From an uncultured Achromobacter sp. (lineage in GTDB: Bacteria; Pseudomonadota; Gammaproteobacteria; Burkholderiales; Burkholderiaceae_B), in NCBI GenBank assembly GCA_913775005.1, contig CAJYKY010000369.1, forward strand, positions 1 to 5,803: a DNA stretch of 5,803 nucleotides, in the 5' to 3' direction. The translations under genes were made by a program, and so were the position numbers. Under the pieces are notes generated by a model. The model did no database searches. It saw nothing but the letters and a program-made list of their open reading frames with translations, and had not been told where the DNA came from. This document shows, in pieces, positions 2,943-5,803 of this stretch (positions within the stretch are counted from its first letter, which is position 1; each line of letters begins with the position of its first letter).

Positions 2943-5803
2943 GCACACCGTTCAAACGCGTGGCGTTCAAGCCCCTGGCCTTGGCGATTGCACTGGCCTT
3001 GCCTGCCCTGTCCGCCACGACGGCGCAGGCCGATTCCTGGCTGGACCGTTGCGGCGCCAGCTACTACGGCCAAGCCACCGACACCTATTGCCATCAGTCA
3101 TATAGCGAAGGCCTGGCGGCCGTGCTGACCGGATCGCGCAACGACGAAGCCGGCGTCTGGGGCTACATCGACAAGCAAGGCCGCATGGCGATCATGCCGG
3201 CCTATTCGGACGCCAAGCCGTTTCAAAACGGTCTGGCCGCCGCCAGCCAAGGCGGCTTGTGGGGCTACATCGACACCCAGGGCAAATGGGTCATCGCGCC
3301 CCGCTTTACCGAAGCCACCGGCTTCAATGCCGAGGGCACAGCGCTGGCCGAAGAGGACGACCACGATGTGCTGATCGACCGCCAGGGCAAGGTGATCAAG
3401 ACGTTTGAACTGGGCACGCGCACCTGGGGCTTCATGCCGGGGCAAAAACTCGCGTCGATGGAAGTGCCGACGCCGCCGCGTCTGATCAACACCGCCACCG
3501 GCAGCGCTGCGAACCTGCCTGCCGGCGTGATGGCCGTGGGTGCGCCCACGGGACGCTTTCTGCCCGCGCAGATGCGGGGATCCCGCTATGGCGGCTGGTG
3601 GGGCTTGATGGATGCAGACGGCCATTGGGCCGTGGCGCCGGACGTGCTGCGTTCCCTTGAAGCGCCGCTGCGCGATGGCGATGTGATCGCCGTGCGTCGC
3701 AACGACGGCTGGGCCTTCGTGAATCCGCAAGGCAAGGACCTGTCGGAAGAGCGGCACGAGAACGTGCAGCAGGCCGCGCCCGGCTTGTGGCTGGTGTCAC
3801 GGGGCAGCGGCCAGCACACGCTGCTGGATCGCAGCCTCAAGCCCGTGCACGTCTTCGCCACGCCCTACGCGCGCGTGCAAGAGCGCGACGGCTGGCGCTA
3901 TGTAACCGGTCATTCGAAGACGCTGTTGATCAGCCCTTCAGGCAAGCAGGAATGGCTGACGCTGCGCGGGGGCCGCATCGAGATCGAACAAGGCCGCGCG
4001 TGGGTCTACGGCGCGCCCCTTGCTCAGCCCGGCGATGACGCGCGCGCCACCTCCGCGGACGACACCGAAGCGCCGGTCGAGGCCGAAGCGTCGGACGGCA
4101 ATGTGGATATGGCGGCGGATGCCGCCGCCGATGTGGCCACCGATGTGGCCACCGATATCGCAGCCACGACGGTATCCAACGTACCCACGCCGGCCCCGGC
4201 GGACGACGCGCAAGCTCAGGACATGGCTTCGGACGCCTCCGCGCCGATCGACGGCACGAGCGCTGATGCCGCCGTGGCCGACGGCGCCACCGCTGCGGCC
4301 GCCGAAGCCGCCACTGCGGACGCTACCGCCCAGCCCGCCGCCGACGCCGAAGTGGCCGACGCCGCCTACCTCACCACCGATGCCCCGCAAGACATGACGG
4401 ACGCCGGTGACGCCAACACGCTCGCGCAGGTCTTTGACCGCGACGGCCGTGCGCTGCTCGACGCGGACACGCTCGCACGTCTGCGCAGCTATACGCTCAA
4501 CACGTTCTCGCCCAGCCGCCGCGCCGATGAGAACGCCGAGGTGCCGGGCCTGCCCTTGGCCTTGTTGCGCCCGGAAGACTATTCGCAACCCTTGGCCATT
4601 CTGACGGCCGACGGCAAGATCGTGTCGAACCCCGAATGGGCCAACATCGACACCTACCGTGCAACGATGCCGCTGGTGGTGAACACGCCAAAGGGCAAGG
4701 TCGGCGCCATCGACGCGACGGGCGCCTGGGTCGTGCCGCCTGAGTACGACCGGATGCGCGCGTTCAGCGGTGCCTACACCTGGGCGCGCACGCGCGACAT
4801 GCTGCAAGGCGAGTCGCTGCTGATCGACGCGAACGGCAAGCCCGTGCACATCCCCGACAACGTCAACGCGGGCGGGGCTGATCCCGATGGCGACCTGCTG
4901 TTCTACCAAAGCCCGGATGAAAACCGCGAACGCCGCTGGGGCCTGTGGAACGTGCGCCGCGCCGCGCCGGTGCTGAAGCCGGAGTTCGATCGCATCGAAC
5001 CGTTTGAAGATGATTGGACCCGCGTGCAGCACAACGGCCGCTGGGGCGTCATCAACCGCGAAGGCAAATGGATCGTGCCCGCCACGCGCGACAGCAGCTA
5101 TGAACTGGAATACCTGGGCAACGGCTTCATGCTGGTTCCCGACCCGGACAGCAAAGGCGCTGCGGGCGGCTATGGCAGCACCCCCTACAAGCTGCTGAAC
5201 CTGCGCACCGGCAAAAGCAGCGACACCATTTTTGGCAAGCCCGACAAGCTTGCCGGCGGGCGTTATCTGGGCACGTTGGCCGACGGCGGCGCCATGCTTT
5301 TCGACGCGCAAGGCAAAGGCACGCGCGTGTCGCAGGGCCGCCCGGAAAGCAAGGAACAGTATGGAGATTGGTTGATCATCCGCCAAGACGAGCGCGAAGG
5401 CGCGATCGACGCGCGCGGCAACCTGAAGGTGGCCGCGCTGTATGGCGAGTTCAACCCCTTCTTCGTGCAGCCCGAGGGGCTGGCGCGCGCCAATGCCGGG
5501 CCGGGCTATCGCGTGATCGATCAGACCGGCAAGACCGTGCTGGAAAAGTTTGGCGACGGCTTCCCACTGGCGTCGATGCAGCGCGTGCTGTTCAGCGACG
5601 ACAGCGATAAGGGCTCGTTGATGACGGACTTGCAAGGCCGCGAGATCGCGCGGTTGCCAGGCCGTTATCCAGTGGAATACCAGCACGCCAGCGAAGGCGT
5701 CGTGCCCTACAGCGCCAACTACGGCAAATATGGTTTTCTGGACGCGTCCGGCAAACGCGTGGTGGGCGCGCACTTCTCGGAGCTCGGCCCCATGAAAAAT
5801 GGC
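2939..5803 (+). CDS. Exported WG-repeat protein, 3' end missing
   Basis: This open frame runs 955 codons to the window edge without a stop, so the C terminus is missing. Residues 1-31 form a clear signal peptide: basic start (K6, R7, K11), hydrophobic LALAIALALPAL (13-24), and an AQA|DS cleavage site after A31, so the mature protein is probably periplasmic or cell-surface. The mature part carries WG-type repeats, roughly 'WGyID.qGk.vi.P.y....pF..G'. Clear copies are at W74-G75, W108-G109, W221-G222, W667-G668 and W702-G703. Degenerate ones are at W258-A259, V588-G589 and Y931-G932. An Ala/Asp-rich, probably disordered linker of about 134 residues (359-492) divides the two repeat sets. C42 and C55 in the first mature segment could form a disulfide. 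The ATG at 2939 is chosen because it gives the signal peptide directly, although it lacks a Shine-Dalgarno site; GTG at 2882 would add 19 residues. WG repeats are widespread and their function is poorly defined, probably beta-rich binding or scaffold modules. The ligand is unknown. Confidence 0.88.
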   Translation, partial: MSTPFKRVAFKPLALAIALALPALSATTAQADSWLDRCGASYYGQATDTYCHQSYSEGLAAVLTGSRNDEAGVWGYIDKQGRMAIMPAYSDAKPFQNGLAAASQGGLWGYIDTQGKWVIAPRFTEATGFNAEGTALAEEDDHDVLIDRQGKVIKTFELGTRTWGFMPGQKLASMEVPTPPRLINTATGSAANLPAGVMAVGAPTGRFLPAQMRGSRYGGWWGLMDADGHWAVAPDVLRSLEAPLRDGDVIAVRRNDGWAFVNPQGKDLSEERHENVQQAAPGLWLVSRGSGQHTLLDRSLKPVHVFATPYARVQERDGWRYVTGHSKTLLISPSGKQEWLTLRGGRIEIEQGRAWVYGAPLAQPGDDARATSADDTEAPVEAEASDGNVDMAADAAADVATDVATDIAATTVSNVPTPAPADDAQAQDMASDASAPIDGTSADAAVADGATAAAAEAATADATAQPAADAEVADAAYLTTDAPQDMTDAGDANTLAQVFDRDGRALLDADTLARLRSYTLNTFSPSRRADENAEVPGLPLALLRPEDYSQPLAILTADGKIVSNPEWANIDTYRATMPLVVNTPKGKVGAIDATGAWVVPPEYDRMRAFSGAYTWARTRDMLQGESLLIDANGKPVHIPDNVNAGGADPDGDLLFYQSPDENRERRWGLWNVRRAAPVLKPEFDRIEPFEDDWTRVQHNGRWGVINREGKWIVPATRDSSYELEYLGNGFMLVPDPDSKGAAGGYGSTPYKLLNLRTGKSSDTIFGKPDKLAGGRYLGTLADGGAMLFDAQGKGTRVSQGRPESKEQYGDWLIIRQDEREGAIDARGNLKVAALYGEFNPFFVQPEGLARANAGPGYRVIDQTGKTVLEKFGDGFPLASMQRVLFSDDSDKGSLMTDLQGREIARLPGRYPVEYQHASEGVVPYSANYGKYGFLDASGKRVVGAHFSELGPMKNG
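4130..4153 (+). repeat. 12-bp tandem repeat, two copies, in the WG-protein linker
   Basis: GATGTGGCCACC occurs twice back to back (4130-4141 and 4142-4153), followed by a degenerate GATATCGCAGCC. It encodes DVAT-DVAT-DIAA within the Ala/Asp-rich linker. The 12-bp unit preserves the frame, so copy-number changes would lengthen or shorten the linker without disrupting the protein. Confidence 0.8.

Noticed and set aside
3938..5773. 611-codon open frame on the minus strand, antisense to the WG-repeat gene.
   Set aside because: Its product is a low-complexity His/Gly/Arg/Val mixture with no recognisable domain. The plus strand encodes a signal peptide and clear WG repeats across the same DNA. Long antisense frames are common opposite GC-rich genes.

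Overview
The window is GC-rich and densely coding. Protein style and codon use suggest a Burkholderiales beta-proteobacterium, most likely Alcaligenaceae (the Achromobacter/Bordetella group). That placement is inferred from family resemblance, because there is no rRNA or other taxonomic marker here. The first 23 bases are not genomic: they match the 3' end of the Illumina TruSeq adapter, so the window begins at an untrimmed contig or read end.

Layout. Positions 24-52 are a short stub with no gene. On the minus strand, 852 down to 53, lies a compact two-gene unit. A 75-residue stand-alone phage-integrase Arm DNA-binding domain (DUF3596 type) is followed 8 bp later by an AllA/ureidoglycolate lyase-family protein, whose ribosome binding site overlaps the stop codon of the small gene. 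A 142-bp divergent intergenic region (853-994) carries two palindromes and separates this unit from a plus-strand gene for a small single-domain cupin (995-1375). The cupin gene converges, with only 6 bp between stop codons, on a minus-strand gene for a 12-helix major facilitator transporter (1382-2626). That gene has a strong Shine-Dalgarno sequence and a good sigma70-type promoter.

A second divergent intergenic region (2627-2938) leads to a large plus-strand gene starting at 2939 and still open at the right edge (955 codons visible). It encodes an exported WG-repeat protein: a signal peptide, an N-terminal set of WG-type repeats, an Ala/Asp-rich linker of about 134 residues, and a second set of WG-type repeats. 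A possible 20-codon leader ORF overlaps its start in an ATGA arrangement, and the main start has no Shine-Dalgarno sequence of its own.

The genes do not form one obvious pathway. The AllA-like protein and the cupin are both small cupin-fold proteins sharing one control region, and the transporter is adjacent, so a small catabolic or uptake locus is possible. No other allantoin or purine genes are present, so substrates cannot be assigned. The WG-repeat gene looks functionally separate. I see no clear CRISPR array, RNA gene or insertion sequence. The most unusual items are the isolated integrase Arm domain coupled to a metabolic gene, the paired palindromes between the divergent genes, and the leader ORF in front of the WG-repeat gene.
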